Below, one piece after another: positions 7,867 through 15,497 of a stretch of DNA of 22,653 bases. Source of the DNA: Tannerellaceae bacterium. GTDB taxonomy: Bacteria > Bacteroidota > Bacteroidia > Bacteroidales > Tannerellaceae. Where the stretch lies: assembly GCA_031273385.1 (NCBI GenBank), contig JAISRY010000009.1, positions 1 to 22,653 on the forward strand, written 5' to 3'. Every line of letters begins with the position of its first letter. The first letter of the stretch is position 1. Both the position numbers and the translations under genes were made by a program. The notes beneath the pieces were generated by a model. It saw only the letters and a list, made by a program, of their open reading frames with translations, was not told where the DNA came from and made no database searches.

Positions 7867-9671
7867 ATATATTTTTCGCTTAGCTCGATCCAGCGCATGG
7901 TTTTCGTATCGATCTCCCCGATCAATACGGCTATGCGCTTCGAGTGGATTATTAATTCATCGTTACTTAACAGGCCGCTGCTCATGGCTGCTTCCAGCGC
8001 CGCCTTTTCGGCCTCCAGGGCGGGCACCTCCATTTCCAGCGCTTCATATTCTTTCTGCTCCCGGAACGAAAGCTTCTTCTTCTCTTCGTTTTGCCGCTTC
8101 ACCTTTCCGGAGGGAGCGTCCGTTTTCTCCTGTCGCAAGGCTTCCGCCTCTTTCTCCAACATATCCTGTACCTCTTTCCATTCGCGATACTGGGAATAGT
8201 TGCCCGGAAAGTCTTTGATGTCCGCATTTCCGCGGAACACCAACAGATGATCGACCACCTTGTCCATAAAATAGCGGTCGTGGGAAACGACGATCACACA
8301 TCCGCTGAACGTGCGGAGATACTCCTCCAGGACATGCAGCGTGACGATATCCAGGTCGTTGGTCGGCTCGTCCAGCACCAGGAAGTTGGGGTTACGCATC
8401 AGCACGGTACAGAGGTAAAGGCGCCGCTTCTCGCCGCCGCTTAGCTTAAAGACGTAGTGTTGCTGTTTGTCGGGAGTAAACAGGAAATAGTTCAGGAACT
8501 GCGATACGCCCATCCTTTTCCCCTCTCCCACGTCGACATATTCGGCAATCCCCTGTGCGACATCAATCACTTTCATCTGTTCGTCGAACTGCAAACCATC
8601 CTGGCTGTAATAGCCGAACCTGACGGTCTCCCCGATATCGAAACACCCGCTGTCCGGCATCAGTTCGCCGACCAGCATACGGATAAAAGTCGTCTTTCCC
8701 GTCCCGTTATTCCCCACGATCCCCATCTTTTCATAACGGGTGAACGTATAATTGAAATCCTCCACAATCCTGATATCGCCGAAACGTTTACCGACCCCTT
8801 TCGCTTCAAATATCTTGGAGCCGATGTAGGCCGATTGGATACCCAGGTTCACACGCCCGGCATCGCGTTGCCGCTTCGCCTTTTTCTCCAATTCATAAAA
8901 GGCGTCGATCCGCGACTTCGCTTTCGTCGCCCTTGCCTGCGGTTGGCGGCGCATCCAGTCCAGCTCTTTGCGCAGCAGGTTGTTCGCCCGCTCCACCTCC
9001 GCCGTTTGCGCCTCTACCCGCTCTTGCCGTTTTTCCAGGTAATAGCTGTAATTGCCTTTGTACTGGTAGAGGCGCTGCCGGTCTATTTCCATAATCCCGT
9101 TGCAGACGCGGTCGAGGAAGTAACGGTCGTGCGTCACCATCAGGATACTGACGTTCTGCCGGCTCAGGTAGTTTTCCAGCCATTCGGTCATTTCGAGATC
9201 CAGGTGATTGGTCGGCTCGTCAAGGATAATCAGCTCCGGAGCGGTCATCAGGACATGGGCTAAGGCTACCCGCTTCAACTGTCCGCCGGAAAGTTCCGCT
9301 ATCTTCTGATCGAAGTCCATGAGCTTAAGTTGCGAAAGCATCTGTTTGGCTTTCTGCTCCTCATCCCATGGCATCATACCATCCGTGCGGGACGGGAGGC
9401 CGTTCAGGCAGGCCTGCAATACGGTCAGCTCACCGTCGTACGCCGGCGACTGCTCCAGGTAGCCCAACCGCAAGTCGTTCCGAAAAACGACCGACCCACT
9501 GTCATACGCCTCTTTCCCTGCCAGTATATTGAGCAGCGTCGTCTTCCCCGAACCGTTTTTTGCGATAAGCCCGATCTTTTGCCCCTGGGCAATCCCGAAA
9601 GCCACCTCCTCAAAGAGCAACAAATCCCCCCAGCTTTTGGCCAATCCCTCAACCTGTAAATAGTTTACCAT
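7863..9671 (-). CDS. ABC-F ATPase, Uup-like
   Basis: This soluble ATPase has two ABC cassettes and no membrane domain, so it belongs to the ABC-F class that acts on ribosomes or on DNA structures. In the 602-residue form starting at ATG 9671, cassette 1 has Walker A GLIAKNGSGKTT (34-45), signature LSGGQ (127-131) and Walker B ILDEPTNHLD (149-158). Cassette 2 has Walker A GIVGNNGTGKTT (317-328), signature LSGGE (410-414) and LDEPTNDLD (433-441). The linker spans about 200-285, and residues about 495-602 form a charged coiled-coil tail as in Uup. TTG at 9677 could add two codons, but ATG 9671 gives the usual family beginning. It is followed by the overlapping MFS gene. A resistance role is possible but not shown. 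Confidence 0.93.
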   Translation of the reverse strand: MVNYLQVEGLAKSWGDLLLFEEVAFGIAQGQKIGLIAKNGSGKTTLLNILAGKEAYDSGSVVFRNDLRLGYLEQSPAYDGELTVLQACLNGLPSRTDGMMPWDEEQKAKQMLSQLKLMDFDQKIAELSGGQLKRVALAHVLMTAPELIILDEPTNHLDLEMTEWLENYLSRQNVSILMVTHDRYFLDRVCNGIMEIDRQRLYQYKGNYSYYLEKRQERVEAQTAEVERANNLLRKELDWMRRQPQARATKAKSRIDAFYELEKKAKRQRDAGRVNLGIQSAYIGSKIFEAKGVGKRFGDIRIVEDFNYTFTRYEKMGIVGNNGTGKTTFIRMLVGELMPDSGCFDIGETVRFGYYSQDGLQFDEQMKVIDVAQGIAEYVDVGEGKRMGVSQFLNYFLFTPDKQQHYVFKLSGGEKRRLYLCTVLMRNPNFLVLDEPTNDLDIVTLHVLEEYLRTFSGCVIVVSHDRYFMDKVVDHLLVFRGNADIKDFPGNYSQYREWKEVQDMLEKEAEALRQEKTDAPSGKVKRQNEEKKKLSFREQKEYEALEMEVPALEAEKAALEAAMSSGLLSNDELIIHSKRIAVLIGEIDTKTMRWIELSEKYI

Positions 9672-9697
9672 ACCCAATCTCTTTTCTTACACACCTG

Positions 9698-9705
9698 CAA
9701 AGGTA
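9698..9705 (-). promoter_or_regulatory. Putative -7 box for the ABC-F / MFS pair
   Basis: Read on the minus strand, TACCTTTG matches TAnnTTTG and lies 27 bp before the ABC-F ATG. No good -33 TTTG is seen at the expected spacing. It is the only match in the short gap ahead of this gene. Confidence 0.5.
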
Positions 9706-9760
9706 CGCTTTCTGGTTGGAATTACCATACATCAGGTTCCGACAAGCTCAGCCACCGCGC

Positions 9761-9848
9761 AAGAGGATGCATCCTTTTCCGCAAGAGTATGCATACTTTC
9801 CCGGAAAAGTATGCATACTTTTTGGGAAGAGGATGCATACTCTTCGAA
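9761..9848. repeat. 22-bp palindrome array, 4 units
   Basis: Units start at 9761, 9783, 9805 and 9827, with the central ATGCAT at 9767, 9789, 9811 and 9833, exactly 22 bp apart. Each has an 18-bp near-palindrome of the form AAGAGKATGCATMCTYTT and a 4-nt linker. The array ends 15 bp before the -33 box of the acyl-CoA synthetase promoter and is also upstream of the divergent ABC-F promoter. It may be a multi-site operator or a dispersed repeat. Its sequence is unrelated to the array at 837-946, but the period is the same. Just before it (about 9735-9758) is GACAAGCTCAGCCACCG, which resembles a common dispersed intergenic repeat. Confidence 0.9.
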
Positions 9849-9863
9849 ATAAAATAGCGGCAA

Positions 9864-9894
9864 TTTGGAATACATCTATTTTTTTGTATATTTG
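9864..9894 (+). promoter_or_regulatory. Bacteroidota-type promoter for the acyl-CoA synthetase gene
   Basis: TTTG at 9864-9867 and TATATTTG at 9887-9894 are separated by 19 nt, matching the Bacteroidota -33/-7 consensus in sequence and spacing. Transcription would start near 9900 and give a leader of about 40 nt. This is the clearest promoter in the window. Confidence 0.75.
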
Positions 9895-9941
9895 CGATAA
9901 GAGAGATGGGCTGAAAAAGGGTGTTATAAAAATTGAATGTT

Positions 9942-11606
9942 ATGGAAAATCGTTTCTTGGGGTTAATCGAAAATAGTATAAGGGAGCATTGGGAGTTGCC
10001 GGCGTTTACGGATTATAAGGGGGAGACGCTTTTTTATAAAGACGTTGCCCGCCGGATTGAGCTGTTGCATATTGTGCTGGAACATGCCGGGATTAAAAAG
10101 GGTGACAAGATCGCACTTGTCGGGCGCAACTCGTCCCATTGGGCGGTCAGCTTTTTCGGCGTTTTATCGTATGGCGCGGTCGTCGTCCCGATCCTGCACG
10201 ACTTTAAGCCGGACACGATCCATCATATCGTCAACCATTCCGAGGCGAAAGCGGTCTTGGCGGGAGGGAGCAACTGGGAAAGCATGGACGACAGCCGGAT
10301 GCCCAACGTCGAGCTGTTCGTGCTGATCGACGATTTCTCCATCATCCGCGCGGCCAGGGAAGAGGCCTATGCGGTGAGGGAAAACATAGAGGCCTATTTC
10401 GATGCGAAGTTCCCCCACCCCTTTTCCCCGCAGGATATCTCCTACCACAGGGAGGAGCCGGAAGAGCTGGCGATATTGAATTACACCTCCGGGACGACGA
10501 GTTTCTCGAAAGGGGTGATGCTGCCCTACCGCAGTTTGTGGAGCAATACGAAGATCGCCTATAATGCGTTGCCCTTTATCTATCCGGGCGACCATTTCGT
10601 CTGTATGCTTCCCATGGCGCACATGTACGGCCTGGCCTTTGAGATCCTCAACGGGGTGAACAAGGGGTGCCATATCCATTTCCTGACGCGCACGCCCAGT
10701 CCGCAGATGATTATCGACGCCTTTGCCACCATCAAGCCGAGGCTGATCCTGGCCGTTCCCCTGATCATTGAAAAGATCGTCAAGAATAAAATCTTCCCCA
10801 TCCTGGAGAAGCCGCCGTTGAAGCTGCTGTTGAAGATTCCGTTGATCAACCGGCTGATCCTCGGCGTGGTGGCCGGCAAGCTGAACCAGGCGTTTGGCGG
10901 GAACTTTTTCGAGATCGTCATCGGCGGCGCGGCATTGAACAAGGAGGTGGAGCTATTCCTCAGGTCGATCCGTTTCCACTATACCGTCGGGTATGGATTG
11001 ACGGAGTGCGGCCCCCTGGTCGCTTACGAACAGTGGGATACCTTTAAAAAAGGTTCCGTCGGGAGGATCGTCGACCGTATGGAGGTCTATATCGAGCCGT
11101 CCGGCAGGCAGAACGACGTAGGGGAAATCTTTGTGCGCGGGATGAATAATATGCTGGGCTATTACAAGAATCCGGAAGCGACGGAGGCGGTGATGGCGGC
11201 GGACGGCTGGATGCGTACCGGCGACCTGGGGACGTTGGACGCGGATGGCTTTCTGTATATACGCGGACGCAGCAAGACGATGATACTCAGTTCGAACGGA
11301 CAAAACATCTACCCCGAAGAGATCGAAGACCTGTTGAATAACCGTCCGTATGTATCCGAATCGTTGATCATTTCGCAGGGTGGGAAATTGGCCGCGCTCA
11401 TTTACCCGGACTGGGAGCAGGCGGAAAAGAGCGGGATAGGAGACGCCACCATGGAGAAGCTGATGCAGGATCATGTCGACTGGTTAAACGCAGGGCTGCC
11501 TGTTTTCAGTAAGATCGGCAGCGTCACCCTCCGGCGGGAAGCGTTTGAGAAAACGCCGAAACGCAGCATCAAGCGTTACCTCTATCAGGTGGAAGAGGAG
11601 GTGTGA
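9942..11606 (+). CDS. Long-chain acyl-CoA synthetase (AMP-binding)
   Basis: This adenylate-forming enzyme is expected to activate fatty acids to acyl-CoA through an acyl-AMP intermediate. It has 554 residues from ATG 9942; a TTG three codons upstream is less likely. Motifs in order are the P-loop YTSGTTSFSKG (181-191), GYGLTECGP (350-358), TGDLGTLDADGFLYIRGR (426-443) and the C-terminal KTPKRSIKR (538-545) with the catalytic lysine. The P-loop departs from the usual TSGTTGxPKG: serine replaces the second glycine and the proline. The length and TECGP motif fit the FadD-type synthetases of Bacteroidota. It stands alone behind its own promoter and converges with the lipoprotein gene 18 nt downstream. 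The substrate is inferred from family only. Confidence 0.92.
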   Translation: MENRFLGLIENSIREHWELPAFTDYKGETLFYKDVARRIELLHIVLEHAGIKKGDKIALVGRNSSHWAVSFFGVLSYGAVVVPILHDFKPDTIHHIVNHSEAKAVLAGGSNWESMDDSRMPNVELFVLIDDFSIIRAAREEAYAVRENIEAYFDAKFPHPFSPQDISYHREEPEELAILNYTSGTTSFSKGVMLPYRSLWSNTKIAYNALPFIYPGDHFVCMLPMAHMYGLAFEILNGVNKGCHIHFLTRTPSPQMIIDAFATIKPRLILAVPLIIEKIVKNKIFPILEKPPLKLLLKIPLINRLILGVVAGKLNQAFGGNFFEIVIGGAALNKEVELFLRSIRFHYTVGYGLTECGPLVAYEQWDTFKKGSVGRIVDRMEVYIEPSGRQNDVGEIFVRGMNNMLGYYKNPEATEAVMAADGWMRTGDLGTLDADGFLYIRGRSKTMILSSNGQNIYPEEIEDLLNNRPYVSESLIISQGGKLAALIYPDWEQAEKSGIGDATMEKLMQDHVDWLNAGLPVFSKIGSVTLRREAFEKTPKRSIKRYLYQVEEEV

Positions 11607-11624
11607 TCCGGCGTCTCCGTGCGG

Positions 11625-12521
11625 TCAGTAGGAAACGAGGCTTTTGAGAAGTCCTGACGACTTGATGGTCAGGATGCAGTTTTTATCCTCCTTTTTGAAG
11701 TGAAAGACATACGATACTTCGGTTCTATTCTCCGTTATCTGATAATGTTCGACCGGGTATATCCCGTAATCGGACGCCAGGAAGCTGTGCATCACATTCT
11801 CCGGCACATCCTCTTCCGTTATATTCCAGATGGTGCATATCCACTCGTGGTAAGTGCCGAAAGCGACGTTTTTGTAGATATCTTCATCCTTTACGCAGAT
11901 TTTCATGCCGAAGAAATCATGCCACAAATCCACGAGGCTTGCCTCGTCAAAGAGGTCGTCGATCACCTCCATGGCTTTCTCCGGCAGGATGAGCGGGGAG
12001 TCTTCATGCTCGATATCGTCGGCTATCGCCCTGATCCGGTAGCCAAGGTCGGAGAAGTAGAGGTGGACGCTCCTTAGTCCATCTTCCAGATAAATCAGGT
12101 AGACGGTTTCAAACGTATTGCGTTCCAGGCGGTGGACGGTCGCGATGTCCCAGTCGGCATATACGCTGCTGTGGAATGCGTCGGATATTTCGCCGGAAAG
12201 GCGCTCGAACGGGATATCGGCTTTGCTTAACATCCAGTCGCCCGGAGTGTCGAACCACGCATTGGTCGGTTCCGTTTTGTTGATGAAATCGACAACGAAA
12301 TAGCGATCCCGAACGCTCCATGTCATCTCCCGCGCGTCCGGGTACATGGCTACAAAAGAGCCCAATACATGTTCATTAGGGACGACGGGGTCGGGAATGA
12401 TGTATTTGATCTCCTTCTCCCCCGTACTGTATGTACATCCCGACAGAAAAACGATACCGAATAGATATATCCGGAAGAGGGATACCCTATCCTTGGTGTT
12501 GGTTCCGGTTCTTGTTTTCAT
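11625..12521 (-). CDS. Lipoprotein with two PepSY-like domains
   Basis: This 298-residue protein has a lipoprotein signal: a basic start, a hydrophobic run and the lipobox LSGC with Cys29 as the lipid-anchored residue. The mature part holds two similar halves, about residues 48-147 and 183-290. Each has an acidic or aromatic strand, a Trp-rich centre (WFDTPGDWMLSKADIPFE; WICTIWNITEEDVPENV) and an ending rich in Val, Tyr and Phe. This matches the PepSY-like beta-lactamase-inhibitor fold of Bacteroidota cell-surface proteins. Exact function is unknown; such proteins are periplasmic or surface binders. It is transcribed toward the acyl-CoA synthetase and away from the S9 peptidase, with a 90-bp shared upstream gap. 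Confidence 0.75.
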   Translation of the reverse strand: MKTRTGTNTKDRVSLFRIYLFGIVFLSGCTYSTGEKEIKYIIPDPVVPNEHVLGSFVAMYPDAREMTWSVRDRYFVVDFINKTEPTNAWFDTPGDWMLSKADIPFERLSGEISDAFHSSVYADWDIATVHRLERNTFETVYLIYLEDGLRSVHLYFSDLGYRIRAIADDIEHEDSPLILPEKAMEVIDDLFDEASLVDLWHDFFGMKICVKDEDIYKNVAFGTYHEWICTIWNITEEDVPENVMHSFLASDYGIYPVEHYQITENRTEVSYVFHFKKEDKNCILTIKSSGLLKSLVSY

Positions 12522-12583
12522 ACTATTTTTTCCTATACTAAGGTTTATATGATTAAAACAATAAAACGGACGGAAATGTTTTG

Positions 12584-12591
12584 TACATTTG
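12584..12591 (+). promoter_or_regulatory. Putative -7 box for the S9 peptidase gene
   Basis: TACATTTG matches TAnnTTTG but sits only 20 bp before the ATG at 12612, giving a very short leader. No TTTG is seen at -33. An AGGAAAGGAAA ribosome-binding stretch follows it, directly before the start. Confidence 0.45.
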
Positions 12592-12611
12592 GATAAAAAA
12601 AGGAAAGGAAA

Positions 12612-15347
12612 ATGGGTTATTTAAAGCAAATAGCGATCCTTCTATGGATCGGAGCCAGCGCTTATCCTGCCGTTGCGCAGGAGCAAAAGAGGGCGTTGGC
12701 ATGGGAAGATGTGGTAAGCTGGAAACGGATTACCGGACAGGCGCTATCGGACGACGGGAAGTGGGCGGCGTGCCGGATGGAGCCATGGCGTGGGGATGCC
12801 GCCGTAGAGGTGTTCGACGAAAAGGGGAAAAGGACGGCCTCTTTCCGTCCGGCGGGGGAGATCGGATTCTCTCCCTCTTCCACCTATCTGTTGGTGACGG
12901 AGCTGCCGCCCCTGGAAGAGGTAGAGGCCTTAAAGCTGGCGAAAACGAAAGAGGAGATGATGCCCATGAACCGGCTGATCATCCATCGCCTTGCCACAAA
13001 AAGCAGCGAATATATCGATTCCCTCAAATCGTACAAACGGGCGCCAAAAGCAGACCTGATCGCCTATCAGCGGGGAGGGAAAGCGGACTCCACGCTCTAT
13101 GTCCGCGCCCTGGGAGATACCGCGACGACGGCGTTCCCACGGGTGACGGAGTTCCAATTCGCCAAGGAAAGCAACCTATTATATTATGTATCGAAAGGCG
13201 ATTCGGCGCAGCAGGCCGTAGCGGGGCTGTATGTCTATTCGCCGGAAAAGGGGGATACGCAGCCGGTCTATGAGGGGGACGGGACATTCGGGAAAACGGC
13301 GTTCGACAAGGCGGGGGACAAGCTGGCTTTCCTCTACTGCCCCGACAAGGACTCGACAGACACCGGCTTCTCCCTGTTTGTCTCCACCGGCCGGAATCCG
13401 GCAAAGGAGGTCGCCGGCAGGGGACATCCCTCCTTTCCGGAAAATTGGGTGATCAGCGGGCATGGGGAGTTGCGCTTCTCAACCCCATCGGAACGCCTCT
13501 TCTTCGGCATCGCGCCCGAGCCGAAACAAAAGGATACCACCTGCCTGGCGGAGAACCGGCCGGACGTCCAGGTATGGAAATGGGATGAAGAGGTACAATA
13601 TACCCAACAGCTGTACAACCGGGAGAAAGACCTGAAGAAGAGCTACGCTACGGTATATCATTTCAACGCGCAAACGATTCTGCCCCTGGCGACGCCCGAT
13701 CTGCCGGAGCTGGAAACGGCGGACGAGGGGTGCGCCGGAGAGGGGATGCTGACGACGCCGCGCCCCTACGAACGGGAACGTATGTGGATCGGCCATGAAC
13801 GCTTCGACGCCTACGCCGTAGATATCGAAACGGGGAAGAGGGAGCTGGTCAAGGAGGCGCTGCTTGGACGAGTAAGGCTCTCGCCCAAAGGCCGCTACGC
13901 CTATTGGTATTGCCTGGAGGACAGTGCGTGGCATACCTATTCCATGGAACGGAAAAGGGAATACCGCCTGACGACGCCTGCCCGCTTTACCGCCTGGGAT
14001 GAAAAGAACGATATGCCCGATTACCCCGAAAGCTACGGCATCGCCGGATGGACGACCGGCGACGCCCACCTGCTGATCTACGACCGCTACGACATCTGGC
14101 AGTTTGACCCCGAAGCCGCCTCCCCGCCGGTGAATCTGACGGTGAACGGACGCGCCTCGCGAATCGTCTACCGCCTCATCCAGCTGGACAGGGAACAGAA
14201 ATCAATTGATCCCGCCGCTGCGCAACTCCTCTCCGGCTTTCATGAGGCCTCGAAAGGATCCGGCTTCTACCGCGTATCCCTCTCTTCGCCGCCGGCTGTT
14301 CCTGAAACGCTTCTGGAGGGAAAGTTCATGCTCAAAACGCCGGTGAAAGCGAAAGAGGCCGATGTGGTCGTCTATACCGCCGAAACGTTCGATCAGTACC
14401 CCGACCTTAGGCGCTCCGGCCTGACGTTCAAACGCCCCGTTCAGTTGACGGAGGGCGGCAAACAGCAGAAAGGGTTTATCTGGGGAAATGCAGAGCTGGT
14501 GTCGTGGACGTCGTTAGACGGCAAACCATTGGAGGGTGTCGTCTATAAACCGGACAATTTCGATCCGAACAGGAAATACCCTTTGATTGTCAACTTCTAC
14601 GAACGCAATGCCGAGGCGCTCTATTCCTACCGTATGCCCGAACCTCACCGTTCGACCATTGACTACCACTTTTACACCAGCAACGGCTACATCGTGTTCA
14701 ATCCCGATATCCATTACAAAACGGGCTACCCGGGAGAGGACTGTTTCAATTGCGTCATGCCCGGCATCACGGCATTGCTGTCGAAAGGCTACATCGACGA
14801 AAAGGCCATCGCCGCACAGGGGCATAGCTGGGGTGGGTATCAGGTGGCTTACCTGGCGACGCGGACGGATATTTTTGCCGCCATAGAGTCCGGCGCGCCG
14901 GTAGTCAATATGTTCAGCGCATACGGGGGCATCCGCTGGGGATCGGGCTTGAACCGCTCTTTCCAGTATGAGCATACCCAAAGCCGCATCGGTGCGACGA
15001 TATGGGAAACGCCCCTGCGCTACATCGAAAACTCCCCGCTATTTACCATGGACAAGGTGCAAACCCCTATCCTGATCCTCCACAACGACAACGACGGCCA
15101 TGTCCCCTGGTATCAGGGCATCGAATATTTCATCGCCCTCAAAAGACTGCAAAAACCCGTATGGCTGCTGAACTATCCGGGCGAAGTCCATTGGCCGATG
15201 CGCATGGCAAACAGGATAGATTTCCAGCGACGCATGTTCCAGTTCTTCGAACACTACCTGCGCGCCCGCCCCATGCCCGCATGGATGAGCAAAGGCATCC
15301 CCGCCGTCGACAAAGATTTCGACCTCGGCTACGGATCAGCATTTTAG
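12612..15347 (+). CDS. Secreted S9 family serine peptidase (prolyl oligopeptidase / DPP-like)
   Basis: This 911-residue protein begins with a Sec signal peptide that likely ends near AVAQ (residue 23), so it is periplasmic or exported. Residues about 25-640 are expected to form a beta-propeller. About 650-895 form the alpha/beta hydrolase domain with the catalytic triad visible: Ser739 in GHSWGG, Asp828 in NDNDGHVPW and His860 in GEVHWPM. This is the S9 arrangement of Ser, Asp, His. The likely role is cleavage of peptides, often proline-containing, in nutrient acquisition; specificity cannot be read. An AGGAAAGGAAA stretch sits before ATG 12612. The gene stands alone and is followed by REP-like hairpins. 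Confidence 0.93.
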   Translation: MGYLKQIAILLWIGASAYPAVAQEQKRALAWEDVVSWKRITGQALSDDGKWAACRMEPWRGDAAVEVFDEKGKRTASFRPAGEIGFSPSSTYLLVTELPPLEEVEALKLAKTKEEMMPMNRLIIHRLATKSSEYIDSLKSYKRAPKADLIAYQRGGKADSTLYVRALGDTATTAFPRVTEFQFAKESNLLYYVSKGDSAQQAVAGLYVYSPEKGDTQPVYEGDGTFGKTAFDKAGDKLAFLYCPDKDSTDTGFSLFVSTGRNPAKEVAGRGHPSFPENWVISGHGELRFSTPSERLFFGIAPEPKQKDTTCLAENRPDVQVWKWDEEVQYTQQLYNREKDLKKSYATVYHFNAQTILPLATPDLPELETADEGCAGEGMLTTPRPYERERMWIGHERFDAYAVDIETGKRELVKEALLGRVRLSPKGRYAYWYCLEDSAWHTYSMERKREYRLTTPARFTAWDEKNDMPDYPESYGIAGWTTGDAHLLIYDRYDIWQFDPEAASPPVNLTVNGRASRIVYRLIQLDREQKSIDPAAAQLLSGFHEASKGSGFYRVSLSSPPAVPETLLEGKFMLKTPVKAKEADVVVYTAETFDQYPDLRRSGLTFKRPVQLTEGGKQQKGFIWGNAELVSWTSLDGKPLEGVVYKPDNFDPNRKYPLIVNFYERNAEALYSYRMPEPHRSTIDYHFYTSNGYIVFNPDIHYKTGYPGEDCFNCVMPGITALLSKGYIDEKAIAAQGHSWGGYQVAYLATRTDIFAAIESGAPVVNMFSAYGGIRWGSGLNRSFQYEHTQSRIGATIWETPLRYIENSPLFTMDKVQTPILILHNDNDGHVPWYQGIEYFIALKRLQKPVWLLNYPGEVHWPMRMANRIDFQRRMFQFFEHYLRARPMPAWMSKGIPAVDKDFDLGYGSAF

Positions 15348-15389
15348 CATGAAAGCATTTTCAGAATAAAAGTATCCGTCATTATAACC

Positions 15390-15482
15390 GTAGGGGCAGA
15401 CCTGCGTGTCTGCCCCTATCCATCGAACAATGGCGGGCGCAATGACCCACAATGACGGGCAGACACGCAGGTCTGCCCCTAC
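15390..15482. repeat. Pair of inverted REP-like hairpins
   Basis: The first copy is a hairpin: TAGGGGCAGAC (15391-15401), 6-nt loop CTGCGT, then GTCTGCCCCTA (15408-15418). The second copy (about 15458-15481) is the same sequence in the opposite orientation, so the two together form a BIME-like pair. They lie between the convergent ends of the peptidase gene (15347) and gltA (15498). This GTAGGGGCAGACC-type palindrome resembles REP elements spread by RAYT transposases in many bacteria; no such transposase is here. The hairpins may also help end transcription from both sides. Confidence 0.85.
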
Positions 15483-15497
15483 CCACAACGCTCAACT

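Noticed and set aside
8457..9263. Long plus-strand open frame (268 codons) opposite the ABC-F gene
   Set aside because: It is an antisense shadow of a gene with all ABC motifs intact and has no family features.
12581..13273. Plus-strand open frame of 230 codons overlapping the S9 peptidase start
   Set aside because: It is out of frame with the peptidase signal peptide and propeller and lacks family features.
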